DNA of 64,000 bases from Erwinia billingiae Eb661 (GTDB lineage: Bacteria; Pseudomonadota; Gammaproteobacteria; Enterobacterales; Enterobacteriaceae): the NCBI RefSeq assembly GCF_000196615.1, contig NC_014306.1, positions 2,232,001 through 2,296,000 on the forward strand. Direction: 5' to 3'. Below are positions 42,916 through 52,611 of the stretch, piece after piece; position 1 is the first letter of the stretch; every line of letters starts with the position of its first letter. Below the pieces are notes generated by a model. That model made no database searches. It saw only the letters and a list, made by a program, of their open reading frames with translations, and had not been told where the DNA came from. A program made the translations under genes and the position numbers.

Positions 42916-44271
42916 ATGGAAAGTAGATGGGTGTCTGCCGATAGCCTTCGCGCCGGGTTTGCCAGTGCGATGTCGGCGATGTATCAGCAGGAGGTGCCGC
43001 AATATGGCACGCTGCTGAAACTGGTCTCACAGGTTAATGCCGAGGTGCTGGCGCAGAATCCGGCCCTGAAACAGCAGCTTGAGCGGGACAATGAGCTGTC
43101 GCGGTTAAGCGTTGAACGCCACGGCGCAATTCGGGTGGGCACCGCGGCTGAACTGGCTATGTTGCGGCAGGTGTTTGCCATTATGGGCATGTATCCGGTC
43201 GGCTATTATGACCTTTCTCAGGCCGGGGTGCCGGTTCACTCCACGGCGTTTCGTCCGCTGGACGATGACGCGCTGAATGCCAATCCTTTCCGTCTGTTTA
43301 CCTCGTTACTTCGTTTAGAGCTGATCGACGATCCTTCCCTGCAGCAGCAGGCGGCAGAAATTCTGGCCGCGCGCGATATCTTTACGCCGCGCTGCCGTGA
43401 ACTGGTCAGCCTGCATCAGCAGCAGGGTGGATTGACCGAGCAGCAGGCGGAAGAGTTTATTCCGCAAGTGCTGGAAACGTTCCGCTGGCATCAGCAAACC
43501 ACCGTTGACCAGGGCACCTATCAGGCCTTACTCGACCAGCACCGTCTGATCGCCGATGTGGTCTGTTTCCCCGGCTGCCATATCAACCACCTGACGCCGC
43601 GCACGCTGGATATCGATCGCGTGCAGGCGCTGATGCCAGACGCGGGCATCACGCCGAAAGCGATTATCGAAGGGCCGCCGCGTCGCGAGGTGCCGATCCT
43701 GCTGCGGCAGACCAGTTTTAAAGCGCTGGATGAGGCGGTGCGTTTTCGCGACGCGCAGCAGGGCACGCACACCGCCAGGTTTGGCGAGATTGAACAGCGG
43801 GGCATTGCGCTCACTGCCAAAGGCCGCGAGCTGTACGATCGCCTGCTGCAGGAGAGTGAAACGGGCACTGACAACCGCGTTCACCAGCAGAAGCTGGGCG
43901 ACATTTTCCAGGCCTTCCCGGATGATGCCAAAACCTTACGCGTGCAACAGCTGGCCTGGTTTACCTTCCGCCTGAGCGAAAAGGGCCGCGCGCTTCCTGA
44001 GCAGATTGCCGCGCAGCAAAATATCGAGACTTTACTGGATGCGGGGCTAATCAGCGCCACGCCAATGATCTATGAGGATTTCCTGCCGGTCAGTGCCGCC
44101 GGGATCTTCCAGTCGAATTTAGGCAGCGAAACCAAAGCACGGAGTCAGGGCCACAGCAGCAAAGCGGAGTTTGAAAAAGCGTTAGGCGCGGCGGTGCAGG
44201 ATGAAATTGCACTCTATGCCCAGCGGCAAAAAGCCAGTCTGGCGAGATGTGGTGTGACGCAGATGCGCTAA
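42916..44271 (+). CDS. ydcJ: DUF1338/VOC enzyme, 2-oxoadipate dioxygenase/decarboxylase-like (YdcJ/HglS)
   Basis: A 451-residue iron enzyme of the DUF1338 family. HglS of Pseudomonas putida converts 2-oxoadipate to D-2-hydroxyglutarate in lysine catabolism, using two histidines and a glutamate for iron. Matching residues are His69 in VERHGAIRVG, His225 in GCHINHLTPRT, and a glutamate at 291 or 293 in RFGEIEQRG; Arg73 fits the substrate arginine. E. coli YdcJ is about the same length. It lies 97 bp after the AAHS transporter and likely shares its transcript. No other lysine-catabolic genes are near, so the physiological substrate is open. Confidence 0.88.
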   Translation: MESRWVSADSLRAGFASAMSAMYQQEVPQYGTLLKLVSQVNAEVLAQNPALKQQLERDNELSRLSVERHGAIRVGTAAELAMLRQVFAIMGMYPVGYYDLSQAGVPVHSTAFRPLDDDALNANPFRLFTSLLRLELIDDPSLQQQAAEILAARDIFTPRCRELVSLHQQQGGLTEQQAEEFIPQVLETFRWHQQTTVDQGTYQALLDQHRLIADVVCFPGCHINHLTPRTLDIDRVQALMPDAGITPKAIIEGPPRREVPILLRQTSFKALDEAVRFRDAQQGTHTARFGEIEQRGIALTAKGRELYDRLLQESETGTDNRVHQQKLGDIFQAFPDDAKTLRVQQLAWFTFRLSEKGRALPEQIAAQQNIETLLDAGLISATPMIYEDFLPVSAAGIFQSNLGSETKARSQGHSSKAEFEKALGAAVQDEIALYAQRQKASLARCGVTQMR

Positions 44272-44306
44272 AAAAACCGGGGCATGAGCGCATGCCCCGG
44301 TTTTTT
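44271..44306. terminator. Strong bidirectional terminator
   Basis: AAAAAACCGGGGCATG and CATGCCCCGGTTTTTT pair around AGCG between convergent ydcJ and the DoxX gene. It overlaps the last base of each reading frame region. Confidence 0.95.
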
Positions 44307-44739
44307 ACTGTAAACGTGGATTTTTTATTAGCGCATATTTACCCGCGCCGAGGAACATAATCGCCAGCGCACCAAACAGGTAAAGCGCCTCGCCTTCCAG
44401 CGCCCAGGCCCCTACGTTGGTACGGTCCCAAATCGCGCCGGTTTTGACCAGCAGCGTGGCCACCACCAGATTCACCGCAATCACAAATGCGGCCGGACGG
44501 GTCATCAGACCGATAATAATCATAATCGGGGCAACAATTTCCCCAATATACGCGCCGTACGCCACGAAGCCGGGTATGCCATGCGGTTTCAACATATTGG
44601 CAATCCAACCGACGCCATGGATTACCTTAAATTCGCCATGAAACAGCAGCAAAATGCCAAAGGTCAGGCGCAGCACCAGCTTGCCTAAATCAGGACGATC
44701 GGTCAGGCGGGAAAATCCATTATTCAGGGCCGAAAACAT
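44305..44739 (-). CDS. DoxX-family membrane protein
   Basis: A 144-residue inner-membrane protein with four predicted helices, DoxX/YphA-like: LGKLVLRLTFGILLLFHGEFKVIHGVGWIANMLKPHGIPGFVAYGAYIGEIVAPIMIIIGLMTRPAAFVIAVNLVVATLL. I chose the ATG at 44739, seven bases after AGGA. Members are linked to thiol or redox stress in some bacteria; here function is unknown. It is divergent from the carboxylesterase gene. Confidence 0.87.
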   Translation of the reverse strand: MFSALNNGFSRLTDRPDLGKLVLRLTFGILLLFHGEFKVIHGVGWIANMLKPHGIPGFVAYGAYIGEIVAPIMIIIGLMTRPAAFVIAVNLVVATLLVKTGAIWDRTNVGAWALEGEALYLFGALAIMFLGAGKYALIKNPRLQ

Positions 44740-44929
44740 GGTCAAATCCTTTCAGATAAGGGGAGAGGAAAACATAATCAAAAATGAACAGCGATGAAAC
44801 TCAAATCCTCTGAATCTCTCTTTCAATCGATTTGCTGTCCGCTCAGCATAATCTGCAAATGGCCGCAAAGATTGGACTTTCGTCTCACGGCTGCAAATAA
44901 TGATTAGCAGGCTATTTCAGGATGAGATG

Positions 44930-46462
44930 ATGAGACACGATCGTTTGTTAAGGACCAGTACCGCGGAAGGACGGCTTCGCGGAAGTCTAGAAGACGGTGT
45001 TTTTGTCTTCAGGGGCGTTCCCTATGCGTCACCACCCGTGGGTGCGTTACGCTGGCAGCCGCCTAAACCCGTTAAACCGTGGCAAGGTGAGCGCGATGCC
45101 ACCGCCTGGGGAAATGCCAGCTGGCAGAACCGGGAATATTGTCTGGCGGTAGGCGGAGGCGATCCGGGTAACTTTAGCGAAGACTGTTTGTATCTCAACG
45201 TCTGGACTCCCGATCTGGAACCGGCTCGTCCACTGCCGGTGATGGTGTGGATCCATGGCGGCGGTTATGCCATGGGCGCGGGCGGTCTGGCACCTTATAA
45301 CGGATTGCCGCTGGCTTCGCGCGGGGTGGTGATCGTCACCATCAACTATCGACTGGGCCATATGGGCTTTTTTGCCCATCCGGCGTTAGACAAAGAGTAT
45401 CCGGCGGGTGAGGTGGTGAATAACTTTGCCTTGCTCGATCAGATTGCCGCGCTGCAATGGGTACAGCGCAATATCGCCAGCTTTGGTGGCGACAGCAGCA
45501 ACGTCACCCTTTTTGGCGAATCTTCCGGGGCGCGAAGCGTTCTGTCCCTGTTTGCTTCGCCGTTGGCCGCCGGGCTTTTCCACAAAGGCATTGCCCAGAG
45601 CGCCTATACGCTGCCGGATGTTCCCCGCCAAAAAGCCCTCAACACCGGCGTCAGGCTGGCCAGCCATTTCGGGCTGGAACAGGCAACGGCCGAGCAGCTG
45701 AGGGAATTACCTGCTGACGCCTTCTGGCAGCTGGACAGCTCGCTGGCTAACGGACCGGTGGCCATCGCTGGCGACTGTGTGTTACCGGAACCGATGCTCA
45801 GCGTCTTCACCGCCGCGAAACAGCTAAAACTGCCGCTGATGATCGGCAGTAACAGCGATGAAGCCAGCGTACTCAGCTACTTTGGCGTTGACCCGGCAAA
45901 AGTGATTGCCGGAGTACGCCAGACGCAGCGAATCGGGCTGCGGCTGAAAATGATCCGCATGATGTACGACGGCGTGTATGACGACAGTGAGCTGGGCCGA
46001 CAGGTGGCCCGCGATATGACCTTCACCACCATGGGCTATATCGCCGCGCTGGCGCAGCACCGCAACGGCATGCCGGCATGGCGGTACTATTTCGATTATG
46101 TCTCTGAAAACGCGCGCGATCTGTATGTGAACGGCACCTGGCACGGTAACGAAATCCCCTACACGCTGGATACGCTGGACGCCTTCGGTGACGAGAAAAG
46201 CGATCGACCGTTTACCGACAACGATCGGGCATTCGCCAAAAAGGTCAGCGACTACTGGCTGAGTTTTGCCCGGGATGCCAGCGCCTTCTCGCATCAAATC
46301 GAGGGCGAGATCAACTGGCCGGCCTGGCGTCCGTGGGAAGACAAGGTGATGCGCTTTGGCGTCAAGGGGCAGGCGGTGCTGAAGCTGGAAAAGCGCTTTA
46401 TGCGCCGACGGACCCAGTTGTTCCGTCTGTTGATGAAAGGGATGGTGCGGTTAAACGACTAG
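44930..46462 (+). CDS. Type-B carboxylesterase
   Basis: A 510-residue alpha/beta-hydrolase of the carboxylesterase/para-nitrobenzyl esterase family. The oxyanion motif is WIHGGGYAMGAGG, the nucleophile serine is in FGESSGARS (the family norm is GESAG), SEDCLYLNVWTP is the family signature 2, and the acid/histidine region is SNSDEASVLSYFG and GTWHGNEIPYT. No signal peptide is seen, so it is probably cytosolic. Start chosen at 44930, seven bases after AGGA; an ATG one codon earlier is possible. Substrate unknown; esters of aromatic acids would fit the neighbouring AAHS carrier. Confidence 0.88.
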   Translation: MRHDRLLRTSTAEGRLRGSLEDGVFVFRGVPYASPPVGALRWQPPKPVKPWQGERDATAWGNASWQNREYCLAVGGGDPGNFSEDCLYLNVWTPDLEPARPLPVMVWIHGGGYAMGAGGLAPYNGLPLASRGVVIVTINYRLGHMGFFAHPALDKEYPAGEVVNNFALLDQIAALQWVQRNIASFGGDSSNVTLFGESSGARSVLSLFASPLAAGLFHKGIAQSAYTLPDVPRQKALNTGVRLASHFGLEQATAEQLRELPADAFWQLDSSLANGPVAIAGDCVLPEPMLSVFTAAKQLKLPLMIGSNSDEASVLSYFGVDPAKVIAGVRQTQRIGLRLKMIRMMYDGVYDDSELGRQVARDMTFTTMGYIAALAQHRNGMPAWRYYFDYVSENARDLYVNGTWHGNEIPYTLDTLDAFGDEKSDRPFTDNDRAFAKKVSDYWLSFARDASAFSHQIEGEINWPAWRPWEDKVMRFGVKGQAVLKLEKRFMRRRTQLFRLLMKGMVRLND

Positions 46463-46590
46463 TTGCGTAACATAATTATTTCTCCGCTAAATCGAATGTT
46501 TTGGCGGTTACTGCGTTAAATGACTTTGGCAGCAAGGACTTAACTGATATGGAGGTCAGTCTAAGTTTTTGAATCGCCAGCGGATATCCC

Positions 46591-46618
46591 CTCAGTTTTT
46601 CTCACTCCGTGCCGATAA
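46591..46618 (+). promoter_or_regulatory. Sigma-28 (FliA) promoter of the chemoreceptor gene
   Basis: GCCGATAA at 46611-46618 is the exact FliA -10 element. CTCAGTTT at 46591-46598 is a partial -35 match to TAAAGTTT, with a 12-bp gap instead of 11. It is 64 bp upstream of the start of a chemoreceptor gene, as expected for class-3 flagellar genes. Confidence 0.8.
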
Positions 46619-46681
46619 TAGCGGATAAGCGCCCGATCTTTCAGGCGATGTAATCCGCATTAATACCGTTACGGAGTAGTT

Positions 46682-48352
46682 ATGAACCTGTTAAAAAACT
46701 TTACCATCCGCAGCGTGATGCTCTGGATCCTCGGGCTGTTCTGCCTGATGTGGTCTGCCGTCGGCATGTACAGCGTCTATTCCCTCAATGCGCTGGGCCA
46801 CGGAAATGAGGTCGATCGTGAACTGGTCAATCAGATGACCACCCTGAGCAAAGGCAACGATCAATATTTCCGCTTTATCACCCGCCTGACGCGTGCCGTG
46901 GAGTCCCGCCAGTCTGGCAGTGCCTCTGCTGCGGCGGATATGGCGTCGGTGCAAAAGGCGCTCGATAACATGTCTGCGTTGCTGGCCGATTTTAAAGCCC
47001 AGTCACCGGGGCCGATGGATGCGGGCTATTCCGCAGCGGTGATCGGCAGCTGGCAAAAGCTGCTGGATAACGGCGTGCTGCCACAGATGCAGCTGGCACA
47101 GCAGGGCAATATGGATGCGTTTCGGCGCCAGGCGACCGGCGTCACGCCAGCCCTGAGCCGCGAGTTCGGAGCCACCGTCGACAAATTCAATCTGGCGGCG
47201 GGTCAGAAGCTGGATACCACCCGCGTTACCGTTGACCATCTGACCGATGTCACCAAAATTGTCATTGTGCTGTCGGTGATCGTCGGCCTGTTTATCTTAC
47301 TGTTTACTGACCGCTACCTGGTCAAAATGCTGGTGCGTCCGCTCGACGGCATGCGTGAGCATTTCCGCCTGATTGCCGATGGCGATCTGAGCCATCCGCT
47401 GGAAGATATCGGTCGTAACTGCGTCGGAAAACTGGTGCCTTTGCTGCGCGCCATGCAGGACAGCCTGCGTGAAGCGGTGAGCGCCATCCGCAGCGGTACG
47501 GACAATATCTATCGCGGCGCGGCTGAAATCTCTTCCGGCAACAACGATCTTTCTTCTCGCACTGAAGAGCAGGCTGCCGCGCTGGAACAAACGGCGGCGA
47601 GTATGGAACAGCTGACGGCCACGGTGAAATTTAACGCCGACAACGCCCGTCAGGCCAGCGACCTGGCGCAGAATGCCTCGGTCACCGCCAGCAAAGGCGG
47701 CAAGCTGGTGAATGATGTGGTCACCACCATGCAGGGCATCGCGGGCAGTTCGAAGAAGATTGCCGAGATCACCAGCGTGATCAACAGCATCGCCTTCCAG
47801 ACCAATATTCTTGCGCTGAACGCGGCAGTTGAAGCCGCGCGGGCCGGTGAGCAGGGCCGTGGCTTTGCGGTGGTCGCCAGCGAAGTGCGTAACCTGGCGC
47901 AGCGCAGCGCCGGTGCAGCGAAAGAGATTGAAATGCTGATTGCTGACTCAGTTTCCCGCGTGGAAAAAGGATCGCTGTTGGTCGGTGAAGCCGGCAGCAC
48001 CATGGACGCGATCCTCAGCGGCGTGGTGGAAGTGACCGAAATCATGAAGCAGATCGCTTCGGCTTCTGAAGAACAGAGTAAAGGGATTTCGCAGGTCGGT
48101 ACGGCGATCACCGAAATGGACAGCGTCACCCAGCAGAACGCCTCGCTGGTAGAGCAGGTGTCGGCAGCGGCCAGTCAGCTGGAACGCCAGACGGAAGAGC
48201 TGACCCTGTCGGTCTCGAAATTCCGCCTGTCGCCCGTGTCTGCCGCAGCAGCGCCCGCACCGGCTGCCTATGTTAAGCCCGCCGGCGGTATGACGCGCGC
48301 GCTGACGGCTAAACCGGCGGCGGCTTCGGCAGATGAGTGGGTATCGTTCTAA
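46682..48352 (+). CDS. Methyl-accepting chemotaxis protein
   Basis: A 556-residue chemoreceptor of the Tar/Tsr class. Helix 1 is about residues 11-31, a four-helix periplasmic ligand domain spans 32-190, helix 2 is [20 protein letters not shown], then HAMP ([24 protein letters not shown]) and the signalling hairpin [44 protein letters not shown]. Methylation helices flank it ([21 protein letters not shown]). The C-terminus EWVSF resembles the NWETF pentapeptide that tethers CheR/CheB. The ligand is unknown; it is a single gene driven by a FliA promoter, so the host is motile or recently was. Confidence 0.94.
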   Translation: MNLLKNFTIRSVMLWILGLFCLMWSAVGMYSVYSLNALGHGNEVDRELVNQMTTLSKGNDQYFRFITRLTRAVESRQSGSASAAADMASVQKALDNMSALLADFKAQSPGPMDAGYSAAVIGSWQKLLDNGVLPQMQLAQQGNMDAFRRQATGVTPALSREFGATVDKFNLAAGQKLDTTRVTVDHLTDVTKIVIVLSVIVGLFILLFTDRYLVKMLVRPLDGMREHFRLIADGDLSHPLEDIGRNCVGKLVPLLRAMQDSLREAVSAIRSGTDNIYRGAAEISSGNNDLSSRTEEQAAALEQTAASMEQLTATVKFNADNARQASDLAQNASVTASKGGKLVNDVVTTMQGIAGSSKKIAEITSVINSIAFQTNILALNAAVEAARAGEQGRGFAVVASEVRNLAQRSAGAAKEIEMLIADSVSRVEKGSLLVGEAGSTMDAILSGVVEVTEIMKQIASASEEQSKGISQVGTAITEMDSVTQQNASLVEQVSAAASQLERQTEELTLSVSKFRLSPVSAAAAPAPAAYVKPAGGMTRALTAKPAAASADEWVSF

Positions 48353-48370
48353 GGGTTGTGCCCGCGGAGA

Positions 48371-49219
48371 TCACCGCTGGCATAACCACGCCACCAATGC
48401 AGCCAGCTGCGGTGGCGCTTCTTCCGGCGGGCGCTGGATCAGACTGTAGACTGCGCCCGTTTTCACCGTCTCACTGAACGGGGCGATCAGCCTCTTCATC
48501 GCCAGATCCGCTGCGATCAGGGTCACATCGGCCACCGTCACGCCAAATCCCTGAATCGCCGCGCTGATCGCCAAATCCATGGTATCGAAATGCTGGTTGC
48601 GCTTCAGCAACACCGCTGACGGCTGCTGGCTTAACCACAGCTGCCAGTCACGCCCGTCGGCCGTGGGATGCAAAAAAGTGAAGCCTGAGAGATCGCTGAC
48701 TGCCATCGGTTTTTCAGGCTGCAGGCTGGCGGCGATAACCGGCGTCAGTTCCTCATCAAACAACCGGCAACTGCCGGCCGGCTGGCTCCCGTACAGGATC
48801 GCCACGTCATGATTATCCAGCTGGGTGCTGTGGTCGACGGTGCTGGTCAGCGAGACGTGGAGATCGGGTTGCGCCTGCTCCAGCGCCACCAGTTTAGGCA
48901 CCAGCCAGCGCATGGCACAGGTCGGTGCCTTCAGCCGGATCACGCCATGGGTTTTGCTGGCCTGTTCGGCCGCCTGCATCATCTGTTCGAAGGGGGTTTT
49001 CATTGCGGGAAGCAGGCTGGCGCCCTGAGCGGTGAGGGTCAGGCCACGGGCGTGGCGATCAAACAGCGCAAACCCCAGCCAGTTCTCAAGCGAAGCAATT
49101 TTGCGGCTAACGGCGCCCTGGGTGATGCACAGTTCCCCGGCAGCGCGGGTCAGATTCAGGTGCCTGGCAGTGACAATGAAGGCATGAATTGCATTGAGCG
49201 GGAGCGTGCGCCGTGACAT
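48371..49219 (-). CDS. LysR-family regulator, GcvA-like
   Basis: A 282-residue LysR regulator with start LPLNAIHAFIVTARHLNLTRAAGELCITQGAVSRKIASLENWLGFALFDRHARGLTLTAQG, typical of the GcvA subgroup. The effector domain is VIRLKAPTCAMRWLVPKLVALEQAQPDLHVSLTST. It is divergent from the aminotransferase-binding protein pair and probably controls it. Effector unknown; an amino acid is a fair guess. Confidence 0.85.
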   Translation of the reverse strand: MSRRTLPLNAIHAFIVTARHLNLTRAAGELCITQGAVSRKIASLENWLGFALFDRHARGLTLTAQGASLLPAMKTPFEQMMQAAEQASKTHGVIRLKAPTCAMRWLVPKLVALEQAQPDLHVSLTSTVDHSTQLDNHDVAILYGSQPAGSCRLFDEELTPVIAASLQPEKPMAVSDLSGFTFLHPTADGRDWQLWLSQQPSAVLLKRNQHFDTMDLAISAAIQGFGVTVADVTLIAADLAMKRLIAPFSETVKTGAVYSLIQRPPEEAPPQLAALVAWLCQR

Positions 49220-49337
49220 TGTTTGCCTCTGAGCTATGTTTAAAAGTCATAGCTATTATGACAACAATTCGCTTGTCGGCTCAAGTGTGCTCACGTTGAA
49301 TAGAGACATTGCGCATTCCACCTCCAACGGAGACAGC

Positions 49338-50507
49338 ATGACCATCAAATCCTCTGTACAGCAGCGTTCAAAATTACCGGATGTTGGCACCACCATTTTC
49401 GCCGTGATCGGCCAACTTTCTGCCCAGCATAACGCCATTAACCTGTCCCAGGGCGCACCCAACTTCCCGTGCGACGAGGCTTTGATCAACGGCGTCACCA
49501 AAGCCATGGAGCAGGGGCATAACCAGTATGCGCCGATGACCGGACTGGGAGCGCTGAAAGAGGTGTTAGCCAGCAAGGTGCAGACGCTGTATGGCCAGCA
49601 GTATGACGCGGCCAGCGAAGTGCTGATCACCGGCAGCGCCAGCCAGGGGATTTATGCGGCAATCGGTGGTCTGGTGCACAGTGGCGACGAAGTGATCTTC
49701 TTCGAGCCGGCATTTGACAGCTATGCGCCGGTGGTTCGCTTGCAGGGCGGCGTGCCGGTCGGTCTGAAGCTGCAGGTGCCGGATTTCGCCATCGACTGGG
49801 ATGAAGTTCGCGCCTCAATTACGCCGCGCACGCGGATGATTATCATCAACACCCCGCACAACCCGAGTGCTCAGGTGCTGTCGCGGGCCGATCTTGATCA
49901 GCTGGCGGCCATCACCCGCAACACCAATATCGTGGTGCTGTCCGATGAAGTCTATGAACATATCCTGTTTGATGGTCGTCAACATCAGGGCATGGCAACG
50001 CACCCGGAGCTGGCTCAACGCAGCGTGATCGTTTCATCGTTTGGCAAAACCTTCCACGTGACCGGCTGGCGTGTTGGCTATTGCCTGGCCCCGGCGGAGC
50101 TGATGGAAGAGATGGTCAAGGTTCACCAGTTTATGATGTATTCCGCCGACACCCCGATGCAGGTTGCCTTTGCGGATTACCTGCGCGAACCGGCTAACTA
50201 TCTCGGACTGGGGGAGTTTTATCAGCGTAAGCGCGACATGCTGGCGGAACTGATGAAAGCGTCGCCATTTACGCTGCTGCCGTCAGCAGGTTCGTTCTTT
50301 ATGTTGGCCAGCTATGCAGATTTCAGTGACGAATCTGACAGCGAAATGGTAAAACGTTTGATTGTTGATCACGGTGTAGCAACTATCCCACTTTCGGCGT
50401 TCTACACGGATGGTACTGACAATAAATTGATCCGTCTCTCTTTCGCAAAAGACGAAGCCACACTGAAGGCGGGCGCTCAGGCGCTGTGCCAGGTGAAGCC
50501 TCGCTAA
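49338..50507 (+). CDS. ybdL: Methionine/aromatic aminotransferase (YbdL-like)
   Basis: A 389-residue fold-type I PLP aminotransferase. The PLP lysine is in SSFGKTFHVTGWRVGY; other family residues are NLSQGAPNFPCD, GHNQYAPMTGLGALKEVLA, NTPHNPSAQ and SDEVYEHILFDG. The pattern is that of YbdL, which prefers methionine, histidine and phenylalanine as amino donors. I chose the ATG at 49338 with GGAG five bases upstream; the frame open to 49236 overlaps the LysR promoter. The binding-protein gene follows 22 bp downstream, suggesting uptake and transamination of one amino acid. Confidence 0.87.
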   Translation: MTIKSSVQQRSKLPDVGTTIFAVIGQLSAQHNAINLSQGAPNFPCDEALINGVTKAMEQGHNQYAPMTGLGALKEVLASKVQTLYGQQYDAASEVLITGSASQGIYAAIGGLVHSGDEVIFFEPAFDSYAPVVRLQGGVPVGLKLQVPDFAIDWDEVRASITPRTRMIIINTPHNPSAQVLSRADLDQLAAITRNTNIVVLSDEVYEHILFDGRQHQGMATHPELAQRSVIVSSFGKTFHVTGWRVGYCLAPAELMEEMVKVHQFMMYSADTPMQVAFADYLREPANYLGLGEFYQRKRDMLAELMKASPFTLLPSAGSFFMLASYADFSDESDSEMVKRLIVDHGVATIPLSAFYTDGTDNKLIRLSFAKDEATLKAGAQALCQVKPR

Positions 50508-50529
50508 TAAATCTCCTGAGGGGAAGTTG

Positions 50530-51309
50530 ATGAAGAAACTGAATGCACTGTTTGTGGCTGTAGGCCTGCTGTCTTCCATGTCTGCACTGGCGCAGGAAAC
50601 GCTGCGTTACGGTCTGGAATCGCAGTATCCGCCATTCGAAAGCCGCAACGCCTCCGGTGAGCTGGAAGGGTTCGATATCGAGCTGGGCAAAGCGATTTGC
50701 CAGGCGGGCAATTTTAAATGTAGCTGGGTAGAAAGCAGCTTTGATGCACTGATCCCGGCACTGGCGGCGAAGAAATTCGACGCCATTAACTCGGCGATGA
50801 ACATCACCGAAGCGCGCATGAAAAGCATTGGCTTCACCAAACCGATTTACCGTATTCCAAGCCAGCTGATTGGCAAAAGCGGCTCAGGCCTGCAACCGAC
50901 CGTTGACTCTTTAAAAGGGAAAAACATCGGCGTGTTGCAGGGCTCAGTGCAGGAAACCTTCGCCAAGAAGCATTGGGAACCGCAGGGCGTGACGGTCACC
51001 TCTTATCAGGATCAGAACCAGGTTTACAACGACATGGTTGCTGGCCGTCTTGATGGCACGCTGGTGATGTCCGCAGCGGGTCAGTCTGGCTTCCTGGAAA
51101 AGCCGCAGGGTAAAGGCTTTGCCTTTGCGGGTGGCGCGGTAGAAGACACGCAGATCCTCGGCGTGGGTATCGGTTTTGGCCTGCGTAAAGACGATGCCAA
51201 ACGCAAGCAGGAACTGGATGCGGCCATCACCAAAGTTCAGGCTGATGGCACCGTGACCAAGCTGGCGGCGAAATTCTTCCCAGGCATTGATGTTGCAGTT
51301 AAAGAATAA
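50530..51309 (+). CDS. Amino-acid ABC transporter substrate-binding protein, no permease nearby
   Basis: A 259-residue exported binding protein of the SBP_bac_3 class (lysine/arginine/ornithine or cystine type). Signal peptide MKKLNALFVAVGLLSSMSALA; mature part ETLRYGLESQYPPFESRNASGELEGFDIELGKAICQ, SSFDALIPALAAKKFDAINSAMNITEARMKSIGFTKPIY, and LDGTLVMSA. It starts at the ATG at 50530 after AGGGGAAG. No permease or ATPase gene adjoins, so it must use a shared transporter, or act in chemosensing with the MCP nearby. Confidence 0.88.
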   Translation: MKKLNALFVAVGLLSSMSALAQETLRYGLESQYPPFESRNASGELEGFDIELGKAICQAGNFKCSWVESSFDALIPALAAKKFDAINSAMNITEARMKSIGFTKPIYRIPSQLIGKSGSGLQPTVDSLKGKNIGVLQGSVQETFAKKHWEPQGVTVTSYQDQNQVYNDMVAGRLDGTLVMSAAGQSGFLEKPQGKGFAFAGGAVEDTQILGVGIGFGLRKDDAKRKQELDAAITKVQADGTVTKLAAKFFPGIDVAVKE

Positions 51310-51346
51310 CGCGCGGGCGTGAAGTCGCGCTGAGAGGCAGAGTGAG

Positions 51347-51374
51347 AAGGGGCGAAGAAATTCGCCCCTTTTTT
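51347..51374. terminator. Terminator between the binding-protein gene and pepT
   Basis: AAGGGGCGAA (51347-51356) pairs with TTCGCCCCTT (51361-51370) followed by TTTT; it serves both convergent genes. Confidence 0.93.
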
Positions 51375-51378
51375 GTTT

Positions 51379-52611
51379 TTATTTCGCCGCCAGCAGGCAG
51401 AGCTGCTCTGCGACCAGGTAGGACTTCACAAACGAGGGCACCGGCAGGAACTCAAACTTCGAATGGAAGTTATGCGCACCGGTAAAGAAGTTTGGCGTCA
51501 GCAACCCTTTAGCGGAAAGCGCCGCGCCGTCTGTGCCGCCGCGCATTGGCGTCACTTTCGGGGTGATATCCAGTGCTTCCAGTGCGGCAAAGATCAAATC
51601 AATGGCGCGACGATCTTCGCCGATCGCATTGCTGATATTGCTGTAGGTGTCGGTAATGGTAAATTCCACGCTACCGGTCGGGTACTGCTGGCGGATTTTC
51701 TCGGCCACATCGGCAATTTTCTGTTTACGCTGCTCAAATGAGGCCAGGTCAAAGTCACGAATTGAGGCCTTCAGCCGCGCTTCGTTGGCGTTGGCGGTCA
51801 TATCATTAAACCAGACATAGCCTTCGCGGCCTTCGGTATGTTCAGGGGTTTCGAAACGGTCGAACTCACCGACAAAATCCATTGCCATCAGCAGCGGATT
51901 GACCAGCACGCCCTTGCCGGACATTGGGTGCGCGGTCACGCCGGTCAGCCGGATTTCAGCCGCCGCCGCGTTAAAGTTTTCATACACCACTTCACCCAGC
52001 TCACAGCAGTCGATGGTGTAGGCAAAATCGACATCGAAGCGCGATTTCAGATCGAGGGCTTTCGCCCCACGCAGGCCGATTTCTTCATCAGGCACAAACG
52101 CCACCACGATATCGCCGTGCGGCGTGTCGTGAGTCAGATTTTCCATCAGCGTCATCACCACGGTGACCGCCGCTTTATTATCCGCACCCAGCACGCTGGT
52201 GCCGTCACTGAAGATCACGTCCTGGCCATGATAGGCATTGATTTCCGGGTGTTCCGCAGTGCGTAACCAGATATCTTCTTGCTGATTCAGGCACAGGTCT
52301 TTGCCTTCAAAGCGCAACGTCTGCGGATGGATATGCGGAGACAGACCAACGTCGACGGTATCAATATGGGTGATAAAGCCGATGCGGGGTGCAGCAGGGC
52401 GGTTACCCGGTTTAACGGCGGTGACGGTAGCGAATTCATCAATCACCACATCCTGTAATCCCAGCTCACGCAGTTCTTCGGCCAGCATTTTCGCCATATT
52501 GTGTTGTTCAGGCGTGCTGGGCAGAACCTTAGCCGAGGCATCACTCTGGCTGGTGACGGCAAGGTAACGGTAAAAACGGGTGCTGAGCTGGCTGGCCAGT
52601 TGCTGATTCAT
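51379..52611 (-). CDS. pepT: Peptidase T (tripeptidase)
   Basis: A 410-residue M20 zinc aminopeptidase that removes the N-terminal residue of tripeptides. Metal and catalytic residues are in FITHIDTVD, LGADNKAAV, VPDEEIGLRG and YTIDCCELGEV, with the C-terminal GTDGAALSAKGLLTPNFFTGAHNFHSKFEFLP. The length equals E. coli PepT (408). E. coli pepT is FNR-activated; I saw no clear FNR site upstream here. It stands as a single gene. Confidence 0.96.
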   Translation of the reverse strand: MNQQLASQLSTRFYRYLAVTSQSDASAKVLPSTPEQHNMAKMLAEELRELGLQDVVIDEFATVTAVKPGNRPAAPRIGFITHIDTVDVGLSPHIHPQTLRFEGKDLCLNQQEDIWLRTAEHPEINAYHGQDVIFSDGTSVLGADNKAAVTVVMTLMENLTHDTPHGDIVVAFVPDEEIGLRGAKALDLKSRFDVDFAYTIDCCELGEVVYENFNAAAAEIRLTGVTAHPMSGKGVLVNPLLMAMDFVGEFDRFETPEHTEGREGYVWFNDMTANANEARLKASIRDFDLASFEQRKQKIADVAEKIRQQYPTGSVEFTITDTYSNISNAIGEDRRAIDLIFAALEALDITPKVTPMRGGTDGAALSAKGLLTPNFFTGAHNFHSKFEFLPVPSFVKSYLVAEQLCLLAAK

